DNA of 64,000 bases, from positions 682,001 through 746,000 of the forward strand of contig JAHGAU010000014.1 of assembly GCA_019925105.1 (NCBI GenBank). Direction: 5' to 3'. This document shows, piece after piece, positions 1-10,900 of this stretch. Positions within the stretch are counted from its first letter, which is position 1, and every line of letters starts with the position of its first letter. A program made the position numbers and the translations under genes. This DNA comes from Niebla homalea. Its lineage: Eukaryota; Ascomycota; Lecanoromycetes; Lecanorales; Ramalinaceae. A model generated the notes under the pieces. That model saw only the letters and a program-made list of their open reading frames with translations. It was not told the origin of the DNA and ran no database searches.

Positions 1-343
1 TCAGTTGCGGGCTGTGTCCTCCCCCATCACTTGTTGCCTCTGCGACTGCCGCATCTTTGGCTTTCCGCCTCCGAGGCCTTGATGTTGGTGCTTTATCTGC
101 TTCCGAGGAAACCGCTGGCTTGCGATCGTCCGAGGCGGCATTGGCGGTGGCGGGTATTGATGCTGACCCGTCCTCTGGCGAGCTGGAGGTCTTGGAAGAA
201 GAATGCTTTCTCTGGTGAATGTGGACCGAAGCAGGGCCTTTCAAGCCCGCAATAACAGATTGTGAAGAGCGCGCACGGGTGGAACACGACAGGCAAATCC
301 ACGTGCTTCTACGAACAAGCTCGTTGGAGCATGATTTCAGCAT
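1..343 (-). CDS. 5' part of an unassigned gene, probable mitochondrial protein (runs off left edge)
   Basis: An ATG at 343 opens a frame that stays open for 114 codons to the window edge. The first ~25 residues are basic, with Ser and Cys and no acidic residue except one Glu, which looks like a mitochondrial presequence. The next part is a Ser/Ala/Lys/Pro-rich disordered stretch ending in a basic cluster (RPRRRKAK) and an acidic/Gly-rich segment. No domain is reached before the edge, so the family is unknown; long disordered basic leaders of this kind occur in fungal mitochondrial RNA-metabolism proteins, but that is only a guess. The next gene (G-alpha) is on the same strand 655 bp upstream. 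The reading frame is seen; the targeting is inferred. Confidence 0.55.
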   Translation of the reverse strand, partial: MLKSCSNELVRRSTWICLSCSTRARSSQSVIAGLKGPASVHIHQRKHSSSKTSSSPEDGSASIPATANAASDDRKPAVSSEADKAPTSRPRRRKAKDAAVAEATSDGGGHSPQL

Positions 344-998
344 TGTTGCGGTATAACTTGATGGCTCAATCCATGACACTCTGATGATTTGAGGAAGATA
401 TGTCCGCCGGAGAATGAAGGGTTTCGAGAGTCCAATCTCCACACAAGCTTCTCTAGGCGTCAATGGCGATTAGGCGGTTAGAAATATGGCGCTAAACCGG
501 ATTCGCCGCCTGTATCAATATTGTGCATAAATTTGAGTGTGCGCAGTCTCAGGAGACGACTGTATACATCGAAAGATTTCGAATTAGGTATGCACGATGC
601 ATTACTTAGCATGCATTGTCTTACACTTAAACAACAGCATTCCCTCATTCCCAAAGTTCCCTCTAATCCGATGCTCTTCCCAACCGCTGCCCCTTTGAGC
701 GCCGAACCCATGCTGCCCGCTTTTCTCGCAACGCGTCAAAAATCATATCGCAGGCATAGACGTTGCATCGCCACCAACGCCAAAATCTATCGTCTGTCGG
801 GATCATGCCGCGTATGAATCAGAGGGCACCCTTCCGTTACCCCCCCCCTCCCCCCCCCTCAGGGATGCCCAAGAAATACCAACGCTAAACCGTATACGCA
901 GAGGAAATGCAGAAGAGGGTATACGTGATGACCTGAGTCAGCTATGAAAGCCTGAACAGGTATGAGTCGTAAGTTCGTAAACAAGGATTTTGGCCCAC
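344..998. other. Intergenic region with a cytosine-rich tract
   Basis: This stretch lies between the G-alpha stop codon and the start of the partial gene, so it should hold the G-alpha 3' UTR and the promoter of the left-edge gene. The only striking feature is a C-rich tract near 841-860, two C runs separated by single Ts. No conserved reading frame was recognised. Confidence 0.6.
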
Positions 999-2240
999 TT
1001 ATAGAATTAGTGTCTCCAAGTTGCTTTGGATGATCGTGTCTTGCACGCTCGCCATCGTGAGCTTCAATAAGTTAGTATCCGTCGCATTGGTGTAATGAAC
1101 ATATATCTCCCGATCTTCCGTCCGATTGAGGCCTTTGAACTTGTTGGCAAAGTAGGCCGCCGCGGCGTTGAAATCGTTGACGGCGCCGGAGTAATCCGGA
1201 AAGTAGTCATGCACCGGCTTTTCCAGCAGCTTGTCCTTGAATAGGTCCGTCTTGTTGAGGAAGAGGATGATGGAAGAAGTCCTGAACCACGTGAGGCTCA
1301 TGATGGATTCGAATAGCAGGAGCGCCTCCTGCATTTGATTCTGAAGCACAGCTTCTGATTAGCCATTTCCCCGATTTTGTTGGGATCGAAAAAGCATACC
1401 GCCGTCTTGTCCTCCACCAAACATTGGTCATACCCGCTCAGAGCAGCCACAAACATCAGGCAATGGACGCCCTCAAAGCAGTGAATCCATTTCTTGCGCT
1501 CGGATCTCTGACCGCCGACATCGAACATGTGATAATTTAGCTGGCCAAGCTCAAAGAGCGTTTCCGTGATGCCCGTCGTCCGCAGCCGTGAGCGAAGTAC
1601 GTCTTGGTCGTTGGGCAGGTACCCGCGGGAGAAAAGGCGGTCAATGTTTGCGTAATAGCTGGCATCAGTCAGTACTGAAGGCTTGTGGCACCAAGCGCGC
1701 AGAAGTTACTATTGTATGTTGTCATGCAAGGCATATTCATTGCCCCTCTTTATGCATTTTTGAACGGCCGGATCTGACCAAAGGCCTTTCATCGCTGATA
1801 GACAATCTGTTGGGAAATTCTCATCAGGACCGATGTCTGCAGCAGCAGAGATGACAGCTTCGTGACCCTTGGCGCGTTGTCAGCAGCATTTTCGACAATC
1901 CAAGCATGTCCTGACATACATGCGACTCATCCATCTCATATTTAAGGCCAAGCTCCCGCATCTCTTCGGCAATGATTTTGAAGGCGACAATCATGTTCGA
2001 AAATATTACTTGCCGCACTTCTTTCCGCTCGTCTAGGCGAAAGCCTTCGGAGTAGATGATGCGCATTTGTTTCAAGATTGTAGATTTGCCAGACTCGCCA
2101 GCACCCAGAAGAAGTATCTTGACCTGTTTCCCCTGATTTTTCTTATCCTTGCGTAACATCTTCTCAATCTCCATGTTCTTCCTGGCTTCTTCGGCGGTCG
2201 AGCGGGCGATTGCATTGCCGCCTGATTTGGGAAAGCACAT
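999..2240 (-). CDS. Heterotrimeric G-protein alpha subunit, MCF-type (GNA-2-like N-terminus)
   Basis: Four exons on the minus strand (2240-1920, 1867-1710, 1658-1400, 1340-999) give a 359-residue protein, a normal G-alpha length. All guanine-nucleotide motifs are visible: P-loop GAGESGKST at residues 46-54, switch I with RTTGIT, switch [18 protein letters not shown] and a G5 motif that reads TNATDT instead of the usual TCATDT. The protein starts MCFPKSGG, so there is no Gly2 for myristoylation; this Met-Cys-Phe start recalls the fungal GNA-2 class. An in-frame ATG four codons upstream (2252) is an alternative start. The C-terminus ends NLETLIL and lacks the Cys at -4 found in many G-alphas. 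The first intron (52 nt, GTATGT donor) uses an AAG acceptor; ignoring it makes the gene look falsely frameshifted. Expected role: GTPase signalling at the plasma membrane downstream of a GPCR. Confidence 0.92.
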
Positions 2241-5225
2241 GTTGAATACCATTACGGCAACGGAGGGCGGATGTCTGAGAATTCAAGTCAGCCTCAAGTT
2301 CTAAAGGGTCCAAAGCGTCGTTCAAGAGAATGCAGCGTTATGGTTGCAAGCTTTTCGTTCTTGACCAAGGGTGTAGAGTAGAGCGTCTCCATACTTCTAC
2401 CGCCCCGGCAGATCTCGAGAGTAAAGACCATCCGGATATCGGTTGCGCATGGGACGAGTAGGCATGGGGACTGAATCGCTGGAATGGAAAGTATGACCTA
2501 CCAAGAGGAGTAGTGGGGTGATGAAGGAGGTTGTGAGGAGTGAAAATGACGTAGCAGGGTCTACGGTCGAGCCTCCTACCCTCAATCTGGTTGAGCAAGA
2601 TCTGAGTTGGAAAGGTACCAGAGGTTAATATAATGGATTTGAAGCCAGGTACACAGTGGCTCCAGAGACTAGTGTCAATGTTGCCGAAGAATGATCGTCA
2701 GGCTTTGCACTTTAGAATGGCGAGAGGGTTGAACACTGGCCAGCCGCGAGTGACCATGCGAATAGATTATCAGACTGAAGGGTTCCTGCTCCTTATACCT
2801 CATAGCATGGGACAAGATGTCGTTAAGGAGTCTTCCAGAAGAGCTGTCAAAGGTTTGTCGGCAGAGTGTTTCGTAAAAATGAGTAGTAGGCAAGAGCGAC
2901 GGTGTGAATGATAGTGGCTGGGATGCAAAGGGATGAAAATGCGATCAATGACTTGCATGCGGACAAGCCACCGATTCTTTTACTTTGACCAAATCACTAT
3001 AGCGAGTGCTTGAAGTGTCAGAGCCAATGAGGAATAGCAGTAATGCTGGTCTTAAGGCTCGACTTGTTTAGAGAGAAAGTAAAGTGACAGCCGACGGGGG
3101 TGTCACTCGAATTTGTGAAGTAAAGTATCCTCAATATTGTGGGGCATGTGACAAGGCCAATGGTATCATCCCACTGTCAGGCTGTTGCCCATCCCGGGCT
3201 AGCGCTTGTTTCAGAATTCCAATGGCCCCCGATACTCGCATACGTTGATATCGTCACGGTGATTGATGTTACAACAGCGACCCCCTTCCCATAGTCGATG
3301 ATATTGCGATCCTCTTTATTTAGCCAAACTATCACTACAACGCGCGGAATCACATTTTGACAATGATCCGACCGTGGATCGAGACGAGTGTCGGAAAACA
3401 AGAAGCCAGTGTCCAATATATCAATCTTGCGAATGATGCGTGCTGCTGCTGAAACAATCGGCTATGGATCTATTCAGCTAACCCGTTCGGCATTCCCAGA
3501 CCACCCCAGGCTCATGGCATACCGAATCGAGCAGGTCTGAGTTGACAACAAATCAAATTATAACCCCATTCCCAAACCCTTGCTTGGGCCTCAGGCTGAT
3601 GACGTATCTTGGAAAAGTCTGTCTCTCACGGAATCTTTCCTCATTTCTTCTTTCCATAATTACTACGACTTCTGACAGCAGCGAAGCACGTGGCAATCAA
3701 GCCTTTAGGACTTTAAGTGAATGAGCGGGTACCTTAGATGAAGACCTCGCACGTGGCTACCCGCCAATGTGCTGTAGTCCTGCGGCGTACGATAAGACCT
3801 ATGATAAATAGAACATTGACATTCAATCAGTCATGCGTCTGCACAAGCTAAAATCGCGTCAAGGAATCCTCTAACGTCATGCATTCGATTCCTATCTTAA
3901 GCGTGCTGTGTGCAGCAAAAAGCATACGTTTCACCGTTCCTTTGAAATTGCTTATGACTGAAAACTCTTTCTGTCTGAATATAGCCAATCCAGCTGGTTG
4001 GTCCACAAAAGCTTCGAAGCGAAAGGGTGTGGCCCATTATATCGCTTTCACCGAGGTGGCAGCCAAGTGCTTCCACGTTTCTATTTACGTCGCTTCACTG
4101 GATTTGAATCTTCTTGCCTGCGTTCCCTATTCCGAGTAGGTCTAAGCAGCTGCTATACCGCTCAGGTGCCATGGCTGAACATTCAATAGCCCACTCAGCA
4201 GAAGCTATTACGCATGTGAGCATTAGCTATGAGGTCGCTTGCCAAGTCGCAATCATTCGCTACGAAGATCGCCGTAAGCGATCAAACCAAATACACATGT
4301 CCGCTGCGCCCCTATGCAATGCGCTCAAGTGCTATCATTGTAAAATTGAAGGAGCGAACCTTCACTCAAAACATCCTTGTTTCACACGTGTTTGGTGCCA
4401 CTCATCTTCGGGCAACCTGCATAATCTGATCAAACAATACAATGTGTCAATCGAGTGCGGTACGTCAGACACAGCGACGAGGTCCACGCCGACAGGCTAC
4501 TCTCAAGGTTGGCAACGATCTCAAGAAAAGTAATCAAAGCATTGTCATTTCAAAAGGGTCTTTGTTTTGAGTGCAAAAAAAGCTGGATTTGGAATTTATT
4601 GCTGGGGCCGATTTCCAGTAAAGCTGATTGGAAATTATCTGGTTGGCGGCGCAGGTGGCCAGTCAGACGAATGAAAAGCGAGAAGGGGTTGAAGCCGCCA
4701 AGGGCATGCTACTTCAGGATATGCGAGTTCATTGTGTCAGCGGCCAAGGCATTACGAAAGCATCATGCAGGGTCTCCAGCGAACATGGTTAGCATTCTAG
4801 TTATGTTCTAGCCTGGTCACAATGTTTCGTGTGAGCCTTGTCAGAGCTACGACTCACCACAAGCCCGCTGCTACGTTACCATTTGCGGTGGATCACTCGC
4901 CGCATGATTATCTCGTAAGGCTCGACATCTTTACACATAGCTGTGCTTTAGTTGCGAATACTAATAATGAACAGGGGTGGTGGAGGCTAAGGAGATACCT
5001 CCTCTTGGTATGTGCTTCAAACGAACCGTCATCGGCCATAGACGTTCTCGACCGTGAGCAAAAGTCGGTGTGTCTTTGTAGAGATTATATAGAGACGGGC
5101 TTTCGCCTCCCATCGGGCTGTCATGAACATTCTAAACATCTCAACTCCATCAAGTCTGTTCCTGCTTGCACCTCCACTTTTCCTGCCTTCAGTCACAAGC
5201 ATCACTGTTACCTTCAGTCCCAACC
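2241..5225. other. Gene-poor region between the G-alpha and bZIP genes
   Basis: About 3 kb containing only short open frames (under 140 codons) with no recognisable domain, good splice structure or biased composition on either strand. The right part must carry the bZIP promoter and the left part the G-alpha promoter. I see no RNA gene, tandem repeat or transposon ends. A small or rapidly evolving gene cannot be excluded. Confidence 0.5.
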
Positions 5226-6087
5226 ATGAATCAGCTCTACCCAAGCGTGGAGCACATGAGCTCGCCAATGCCGTGGGCTAACATACCTGACCTCGTCCCG
5301 TCGTACGATGACATATCAACGGATCCCAGTCCATCACCACCTTTGGTATATTCCATATCTCTTATCGAACGCAACATGCCATTGCTCATCGCACATAGTC
5401 TCAGGCATATTCATCTCTCAACAATCAATATCAAGCTTTCAGCAATGGCGCGACCTATCCAGATTACTTCAGCCAACAACAAACATCGCAGCCAAGCATA
5501 GCGAATTCGATCGAGTTCACCGACCTCACGCGCATCCAAGCAGAAGACACTCACCGCCGTCGGCGCCGGTCAATAACCGCACAAGACAAGGAGGCAGCCA
5601 CAAATATGCGCATAGTAAGTCGACCAATCTCTTCACTGTACAATCTACATGGTGTCTTGTCTCTTGAGGCTTTGCCCCCACTCGGTACCTATGCAAGGCG
5701 TGAAGCTAACCCCGCACACAGCGTCGCCGAGCCCAGAACCGAGCGTCTCAAAGGGCTTTCCGGGAGCGCAAAGAAAAGCACGTCCAACACCTTGAGCACG
5801 AACTTGAATTGCTGGAGACCAAACACCAAAGCCTCGAAAAATCATACACAGAAGTCAACGGGGCGCATGCGAAGCTCCAACATGAGGTCGAGCAGCTGAA
5901 GGAACAGTTGAGCAGACTGAGAAGCACCAGCGTGAGCCGGGAAAGCTCTGTGAGAGCAGGGACTCCACCCACCAACCGCGCCTTGAAGATGGAAAACGAT
6001 TATAAGAGCGGTCACGACCTCTTCGATCCTTTCACCAGTAATAATAATTTCTTTGGGGGCGGTGGTGGTGAGCCATTGCAATTTTGA
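5226..6087 (+). CDS. AP-1/Yap-like bZIP transcription factor
   Basis: Three exons (5226-5345, 5405-5614, 5722-6087) encode 231 residues. The basic region begins at about residue 111, exactly at the start of exon 3, with RRRAQNRASQRAFRERKEKH, the fungal AP-1-like variant of the NxxAQxxFR signature. It is followed by a leucine-zipper coiled coil (HLEHELELLETKHQSLEK and onward, to about residue 165). The N-terminal 110 residues are Pro/Ser/Gln-rich; the tail is short, with a Gly run, and lacks the Cys-rich redox domains of Yap1, so this is a small Yap-like factor rather than a Yap1 orthologue. Introns are 59 and 107 nt. The likely role is nuclear sequence-specific DNA binding as a dimer; target genes cannot be inferred. 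It is flanked by unusually long intergenic regions. Confidence 0.9.
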
Positions 6088-8792
6088 GCCTTAAATGACG
6101 ATGATTGGGCCACCCCTCGCTTGGAGGGTACGACGAGACGCCATCATGAACCTTACGCTCTTGTATCTTTTGGCTTCCAGCGATATTGGCGACACGAGCG
6201 TTCAATGATACGAACAGGCTTGTTCCTTCCTCGAGAAGATTGTATGTAGGAGTCATGAACAAAAGGTTGAATTAGCGAATGATACAGTGCCACTCTGTCC
6301 TTGCAGTTCATTCATCCACTACAAACTTTCTGAGGCGCCGCGATACAGCCGAGACGGTCACCCTGTTGCTTGCAACAAGTGAATCACCAGGCGGCTCCAG
6401 CGGCTCAAAATCAATTAGACCCGAGACCGCCGGAGCTTAGGCTATCATCAAAAGTGAAAAGCCGGGCGAAAGGGTTTGGATAGAAGCAGAAGTGGGTGTG
6501 AAGGAAAGAATAGGTACCTCGTGTGCTCACCGACACCCTCGACCAGTGATAAGCATCGTTGGCATGGTAGCATGTGGCGCCTGACTCAGTAATGCTTTCG
6601 TTAAGCTTAACTCTTTCGAGGCCTCGCTCGTTTTACCGTTTTACGACTACAACCACCCCGGATTCAGTCACGCCAAGAAGGTGCATCCGCACACAGGGCC
6701 ATGGGTTCATGCGCTGGTAGTATATGGACCACTGGATCTGCCATAGTCCTGCATCGGACCTCGTCTTTTGCCCAACATTGAAGGTTATCCTGAAGACCCT
6801 TTGCGGCCGTAATTCCAACAGGAGAAAGTGCTTAATGGTGACCTCCTTTATGCTTTTGGGTCATGTACCGCCAGCCAACATGGTCACACCTGATCCACCA
6901 ATATCAGTAGCGGTCACTTCTCTCTAACCCGATCCGACTTCCTCCAGACCGCCAGAAGCACAACAACAGCACCCATGCTTGAGACTGGACAGGATATTTT
7001 CACGAAGCCGTCTGGAAGTGCACAGACCCGCTGAATGTGCACAATCTACGACAATTGCTGCATTGGTGGCTGAAAGGTCGTCCGGTAAATGCATTGAGCA
7101 AGCAACGATGAGCGATTAACGACAACACAAATACCCTGGTACATCAATCTCACACAATCTCTGAGAATAGAACTACAGTTTGACAGCTCATTCCACGTGC
7201 AGCTATCACATGTTGCTGCCTTCGATCTCTGCACACTTTTATCCTCAGATGTGGATCTCATGCTGCCCAAATCCCGCCCCCGTTCATGATGCCAACCATG
7301 TAATGGTATGATCCACTGCATCATATACTATAATTGTTCAACAAGAACGGCTATATAGCGAAGGGTCGGCACCTTCCCCGACGATCTAGATTGGCCCAAA
7401 TGAGCCACCACAGTTTCGTCAAATGCCCTCGTTAACAACAACAAAAATAATTACAACGTGAGCAATATTGGACTCCTGGTCACCCACCAAATATACATTC
7501 TGTGACAAGGAGCTTAGTACAGAAGATGCAGTCTGAAGTAAGAGCAGTAATTTTATAACGAAGTTTTTCCCCCAATTAACCACGTTTCAGATGGATTAAA
7601 AATAAGAAACGTAGGTCGAATTGGGAGATATCCGAGTTTGGCCGCATTTTACCGCGCCCTCCTGGCAGTCGTGAACGAAGTACCTATCTAGAATTCTATA
7701 TCCATTCCATCTCATGCGTAAACGTCCACGTCACGGCATGAGCGCGCTGATCCTCAATATTTCAAAACACCCAATATAAATTCGTGATCTTTCTTGTCGT
7801 TGACCCTTTACGGATCCCGCGAATGGGGTTTCCTTTTGATCGCATGTGTCACTGAGCCAATCTGAATCGCTGCCACGATGCCATGATGACCACCCTCCTT
7901 CGCTTTCGCCCACTGGAGCTTACAATCTCCAGCGCAGAGGGTTCTCTCACATCTGAGATGGGATTCATCCCAGATCTTCAAGGTGATCGTCCTGTCGCAG
8001 ATCTCTTGGCCCAAACGTAGACAAACAGGCCTGGAAAGATGGTGAGAATAACTTGCTGTGGGATACGGGGATCCAAGTCGGCAAGCGAGAGGAGAAGGCT
8101 TGCCGGTGGGCTTGGATGGTGGAGGTATTTTGGTTATCTGGTTTGATGGCATGTGCATTGAATCAGTGGAAGAAGAAATCACAGAGTGATTGCAAATGAT
8201 CTATCAGAAATTTGCGAAAATACAGAGCTGAGCATGATGGTATTGACGGCTAATTCCAGGTCTATGTGGAAACTTGGTCTATCAAGGAAAACGAGGTAGA
8301 GCAGACGGTTGCGATGCACAGTCGCCGCAATCGAAGCCAGGATGTTTTGGCTCATTTCGATCTTGCCCACCAATGATTGAATGCTTGTTCCTGCTTTATG
8401 GATTGCCATGCAACTCTGAGGCAGTACGTCTAGCACAGAATGGATCCAGTAGCATTCACATCATTACACAGGCCACGCAAGCAGGGCTTGTTCGCAGCAA
8501 AGTGTGCGTGGAAAGGAGATTACGAGACCCATGAGGACCCAACGCTCGCAAACTTTGATACCAGCAGAAGTCAAATGCCCCATATCTACCGCAGCAGCAT
8601 TCTAATGCTTACACATTCAACGCCCGAAAATGAAGCAGACTGCCCCTCAAAAGTCTCATTTTCCTCTCTCGTGTTGTTACACTGCAGACGCTGAAGCTCC
8701 AAGTCTGATCACGTAATTCTCTGCGACCACTATTTTGTTGGTGGGGCATCGGCCGCATCAGATCCGTTGGTGGGTTTCAATTCGTGCTACGT
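6088..8792. other. Gene-poor region downstream of the bZIP gene
   Basis: Some 2.7 kb without a recognisable gene. The longest frames are two minus-strand frames of about 90-125 codons at 7808-8465; neither shows a known domain or a convincing start, and their opposite-strand shadows are equally long. I see no RNA gene or repeat. Confidence 0.45.
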
Positions 8793-9630
8793 CTAGCATT
8801 TGACATCAGTGGTTGCCTTGGCGTTCATAAGCAGCGCCACGATCAACCCATAAAGACCCAAGACTTCAGCGAAAATGAGGATAAGAATCATGCCGACGAA
8901 TAGGCGGGGTTGCTGAGCCGTGCCGCGAACACCGGCGTCCCCGACAATGCCAATAGCGAAACTAGAATGCTCGATCAGCAAGGCTCAGGTCGCTCCATTC
9001 TCGGAGAAAGAAGAGCAAAGAGTGACCTACCCGGCAGCAAGACCGGCGAGACCAACACTGAGACCTGCGCCCAACTGGATGAAACTCGTGAAGAGAGCGA
9101 GTTCTTGCTTCAGGTTGTCCGAGATCAAGACCGAGACCACCAGGCCGTAGATACCAATGATACCAGCCATAATGACGGGGACGATATCTGCATAGCACAG
9201 TGAGCATATGGGCCAAGAAGATCGAATGGCTTGGTATAAGTGCCTACTCTTGACAATAAGATCTGGTCTGAGGACACCCATGGCGGAGATACCGACACCT
9301 GATTTGGCAGTTCCATATGCGGCACCGAAGCATGTGAATACTATGGCCGATGTGCAGCCCATAGCACCGAAGAACGGCTATTGCGCGGGGTCAGTCAAGC
9401 TCGTAGTTGTAATGATGTTGTATTCTCATTCTTGGCGCGCCTGCCAAACAAGACATCAGGACATGGATCGGGGTTCACTGACGGCATAGACGGGACTATT
9501 CAACATGTCATGTCAGCGGTACTTCAAGCAGTAGAGAACACATGATTAGGAGTTTTGGAGAGAGGATTCCCTAAGGAAGAGCCGGGTTGAAGATAACAGT
9601 TTAGGCATACCAAAGATCTGACGTCGACAT
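8793..9630 (-). CDS. vma3: V-type ATPase 16-kDa proteolipid subunit c
   Basis: Five exons (9630-9611, 9495-9483, 9377-9248, 9187-9031, 8961-8793) give 162 residues, the usual length for this subunit. The sequence follows the family closely: [20 protein letters not shown], then [39 protein letters not shown], and [20 protein letters not shown], giving four membrane helices. The proton-carrying glutamate is present in [11 protein letters not shown] at about residue 139. The subunit forms the rotor ring of the vacuolar proton pump and acidifies vacuole and Golgi. The second exon is only 13 nt and its downstream intron starts GTCAGT. It is transcribed divergently from SNU13 with 344 bp between start codons. 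Confidence 0.95.
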
Positions 9631-9974
9631 CTTGACAGCGGTATTACTTAAATTGCTGATTCTCCTGCAAGTTCGTATACGTAGCTGGGCGGACTCAAAG
9701 AGCTCAAGTCGGGATGGAAGGTAGATGATTTGCTTGCACAGTAGTCAAGTAGCCAAGTGGTGATGGCATTGTCATCTGTAAAAGGGATCTTGGATCTATC
9801 GCGGCGCCGCGACGCTAAACCGTGGCTGGACTAGCGCCAGATTGGGATGGGTCTGAGGTTCAAAAAGTTCCACACTGTGAATTAAGTACGGATCCGTACT
9901 ACCTGCAATTATATTTACTATTCGAATCATTTCGCTACAAAGGGCGAGCTGCGGCAGTGAACCCTTTGAATATC
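9631..9974. promoter_or_regulatory. Shared divergent promoter of vma3 and snu13
   Basis: Both start codons face away from this 344-bp interval, so it must contain both promoters and 5' UTRs. No specific factor site is claimed. Confidence 0.5.
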
Positions 9975-10706
9975 ATGGCAAACGAACAATCAGCAGCTTG
10001 GCCGGTAGGTTCATCCCATTCAGCAATCTCAAGCCTCTCTAGCTGTTCTTCCAAGCTTGCTTCCTTTAGCTCCGTCATTGTGCATGTTGTGTGTACGAGG
10101 TATATCTTTTGCTAATTCTAGCAAATGCCCAGGTCGCGGATACCGGACTGGCGCAAGAGATACTTGACCTTGTGCAACAGTCCAGCCACTGTCAGTCGGG
10201 ATCCACGCTCTTGAGCATTGCTCGAGTACTAACTCCTGAAAAAGACAGACAGCTCAAGAAAGGAGCCAACGAAGCGACCAAAACACTGAACAGAGGTGTG
10301 AGCGAGATCATTGTGCTCGCGGCGGATACTGCTCCTCTGGCCATGTATGTACGCCTTCTTTGACAGCATCGACATGGGCTGACGAGACTACATTGTAGCA
10401 TTTTGCATCTCCCTCTCCTAGCAGAAGACAAGAATGTCCCTTACGTGTACGGTACGTAAGATCTGAGCCACATGTCCGCTGTAGATGGAACTTCGAGGAG
10501 CAAGTTGCGAAGGAAATCTGGATTTGAGATGAAGGGGATCATGCTGACGCGAGTTTTGTGAATTAGTGCCTTCAAAAACGGCTCTGGGGAGAGCTTGTGG
10601 GGTCAGCCGAGCTGTGATCGCAGCTAGTATTACGACCAACGAGGCGTCGGATCTCATGGGACAAATCCGACAGTTGAAGGATAAGATAGAACGATTGATG
10701 ATATGA
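9975..10706 (+). CDS. snu13: Snu13/15.5K RNA-binding protein (U4 snRNP and box C/D snoRNP)
   Basis: Five exons (9975-10004, 10133-10190, 10245-10344, 10399-10451, 10567-10706) encode 126 residues, the same length as yeast Snu13. The L7Ae fold signature is plain: [20 protein letters not shown], then [20 protein letters not shown], and [20 protein letters not shown]. The protein binds the kink-turn of U4 snRNA and of box C/D snoRNAs, acting in pre-mRNA splicing and rRNA 2'-O-methylation in nucleus and nucleolus. The 54-nt intron 2 has a GTCAGT donor, a perfect TACTAAC branch site and a non-standard AAG acceptor; only this choice restores the HYRQLKK junction. The first exon codes just ten residues. 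Confidence 0.94.
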
Positions 10707-10900
10707 AGCTGGATAGAGGGGAATCATCTATTAGGAACGAGGGCTGGCTCACAAGTGGGGAGATGCGCAACATCGTTGGTCATAGGTCGTGGATTCCAAT
10801 ATAGACGTGTGCAGCTGTTGGAGAGGATCTCATTGAACAAGTTCGCTCCAATTTCTGCATACAAAAACCCTCGATTCCATAGGAAGATTTTCTTCTCTGT

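Noticed and set aside
1824..1920. Apparent double frameshift making the G-alpha gene a pseudogene
   Set aside because: A 52-nt intron (1868-1919) with GTATGT donor, GCTGAC branch and AAG acceptor restores a single intact 359-residue frame.
8179..8465. Minus-strand frame with a protein-like helix (RNRLLYLVFLDRPSFHIDLE)
   Set aside because: No ATG at its start, no recognised family and no neighbouring exons that could be joined convincingly; mentioned only as part of the gene-poor region.
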